NCBI RefSeq assembly: GCF_004368405.1
Contig: NZ_SBJH01000026.1
Coordinates: 82,175 to 146,174, forward strand
Source: Olivibacter sp. XZL3
GTDB taxonomy: Bacteria > Bacteroidota > Bacteroidia > Sphingobacteriales > Sphingobacteriaceae
Length of the DNA: 64,000 bases
Reading direction: 5' to 3'
Below the pieces are notes generated by a model. The model did no database searches and was not told the origin of the DNA. It saw only the letters and a list, made by a program, of their open reading frames with translations. The position numbers and the translations under genes were made by a program. Shown in pieces: positions 63,438-64,000 of this stretch. Position 1 is the first letter of the stretch. Each line of letters begins with the position of its first letter.

Positions 63438-63938
63438 TTATTTTTCCTTTAAGTATTCATCTGGAAAAGACAGAATAACTTCTTGAGCGATTTGTCTGAT
63501 AGTCGCTATTAACGGACTAAATGTATAGGTAATTCCTCCTTTTACGAAGACTATACCTGATGTTTGCCCTGACTTAATCGTGTAAAACTCATTTTTTACC
63601 TCTGAATCAACATGACCGCCCCCATCTTTATTTGCAACATACAAAACTATATCCCTTCTCGTGAAATCATGTCCATTGCTGTCTGTTAAAATTATCTCTT
63701 GGTTCCACCAATATTCAAAAGATACTATTTCATTTCTAGGTATCAGCTTACCAGGCACAAATACGGGATTAGGATCCACCTGCGCCAGAATGCTGGCTAG
63801 TCCATAGAACGATTTTATAATGTTACCTTTAATTTTCTTTCCTGAGGTAGATGTCATTTTATGATCCGACAGCTGCAACTGGTGTATTAAAGAATGTGAA
63901 TTTGATGTTTGGTGAAACAACTGGATATACTGGCGCAT
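63438..63938 (-). CDS. Hypothetical protein
   Basis: 166 residues as the longest frame; an internal ATG at 63857 would give 139. Residues about 35-160 look like a compact soluble domain (DPNPVFVPGKLIPRNEIVSFEYW, HDFTRRDIVLYVANKDGGGHVD, FYTIKSGQTSGIVFVKGG). No signal peptide or membrane helix is visible. I do not recognise a family. The first 27 residues (rich in Gln, His and Ser) may be spurious, because they lie beside an AGGGGT/ACCCCT inverted pair at 63941-63977. It sits in probable accessory DNA near the window end. Confidence 0.55.
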   Translation of the reverse strand: MRQYIQLFHQTSNSHSLIHQLQLSDHKMTSTSGKKIKGNIIKSFYGLASILAQVDPNPVFVPGKLIPRNEIVSFEYWWNQEIILTDSNGHDFTRRDIVLYVANKDGGGHVDSEVKNEFYTIKSGQTSGIVFVKGGITYTFSPLIATIRQIAQEVILSFPDEYLKEK

Positions 63939-64000
63939 ACTGACCCCTCAAAATTGAATTAGATTTAGGGGTGTTTATTGCGTTTAAAGCCCATATCCGC

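Noticed and set aside
63941..63977. Inverted ACCCCT/AGGGGT pair near the window end as an insertion sequence terminus
   Set aside because: The arms are only 6 bases and no transposase is visible within the window; kept only as a hint in the island finding.

Overview
The window looks like chromosomal DNA of a Bacteroidota bacterium, probably of the Sphingobacteriaceae / Pedobacter-Sphingobacterium-Olivibacter group. The reasons are: many promoters of the Bacteroidota type (TAnnTTTG at -7, sometimes with TTTG or TTG about 20 bases upstream); weak Shine-Dalgarno signals with several TTG/GTG starts; an S16 protein with a long lysine/alanine/glutamate tail; fused OtsA-OtsB; futalosine-type menaquinone genes; and lineage-typical families (DUF2461, DUF3127, DUF3820, DUF2911, phosphosulfolactate synthase, GPKD-type lipoprotein with Ig-like domains). 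Assignment below phylum is inference.

Layout. 1-7 kb: the end of a sodium:solute symporter, a DUF2461 gene, then a five-gene leftward operon (MBL hydrolase, LolC/E-like permease, mfd, DUF3820, flavin reductase). 7-14.8 kb: aroE, phosphosulfolactate synthase and a TPR protein leftward, a bestrophin channel rightward, a two-component pair leftward, and a DUF3127 protein with an SSB-like tail. 14.8-17 kb: RNA methyltransferase, cupin, HD hydrolase. 17-19.4 kb: rpsP, rimM, trmD, rplS. 19.5-23.9 kb: a small membrane protein, otsAB and a convergent GH15 enzyme. 24-25.5 kb: mqnB and mqnD. 25.6-27.6 kb: PTPS, folE, fabD. 27.8-34.4 kb: a 1240-residue multispanning sensor kinase, a coiled-coil membrane protein and a GH10-like exported hydrolase. 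34.6-42 kb: an AddA/AddB-like pair and the PDH E1 beta gene. 42.2-44 kb: an Lrp regulator, a probable small RNA and a composite repeat island. 44-49.4 kb: DUF2911, hisS, CPBP protease with cdsA, dusB, apaG. 49.6-55 kb: ABC-F protein, mnmG, lipoprotein. 55-59.8 kb: gamma carbonic anhydrase, nadB, nadA, thiL. 59.9-62.6 kb: rmuC, zinc peptidase, ybeY. 62.8-64 kb: an 11-bp phased repeat array, tRNA-Pro(GGG), and the start of what may be an accessory region with an unrecognised gene.

Most of the window is housekeeping. The unexplained signals are in the noncoding parts: (i) the nadB-nadA gap carries a cluster of three perfect 9-mer DnaA boxes and lies between parS-like sites upstream of mnmG and at the rmuC stop codon, so it is a candidate chromosomal origin; (ii) a complete promoter-to-terminator transcription unit with no convincing ORF lies next to the Lrp gene; (iii) seven 11-bp units in two opposed arms lie between ybeY and the tRNA; (iv) a composite repeat island made of two long core copies plus a truncated one; (v) a 26-base sequence repeated exactly after the terminators of fabD and hisS. 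No CRISPR array, rRNA, intact transposon or recognisable defence locus is visible.
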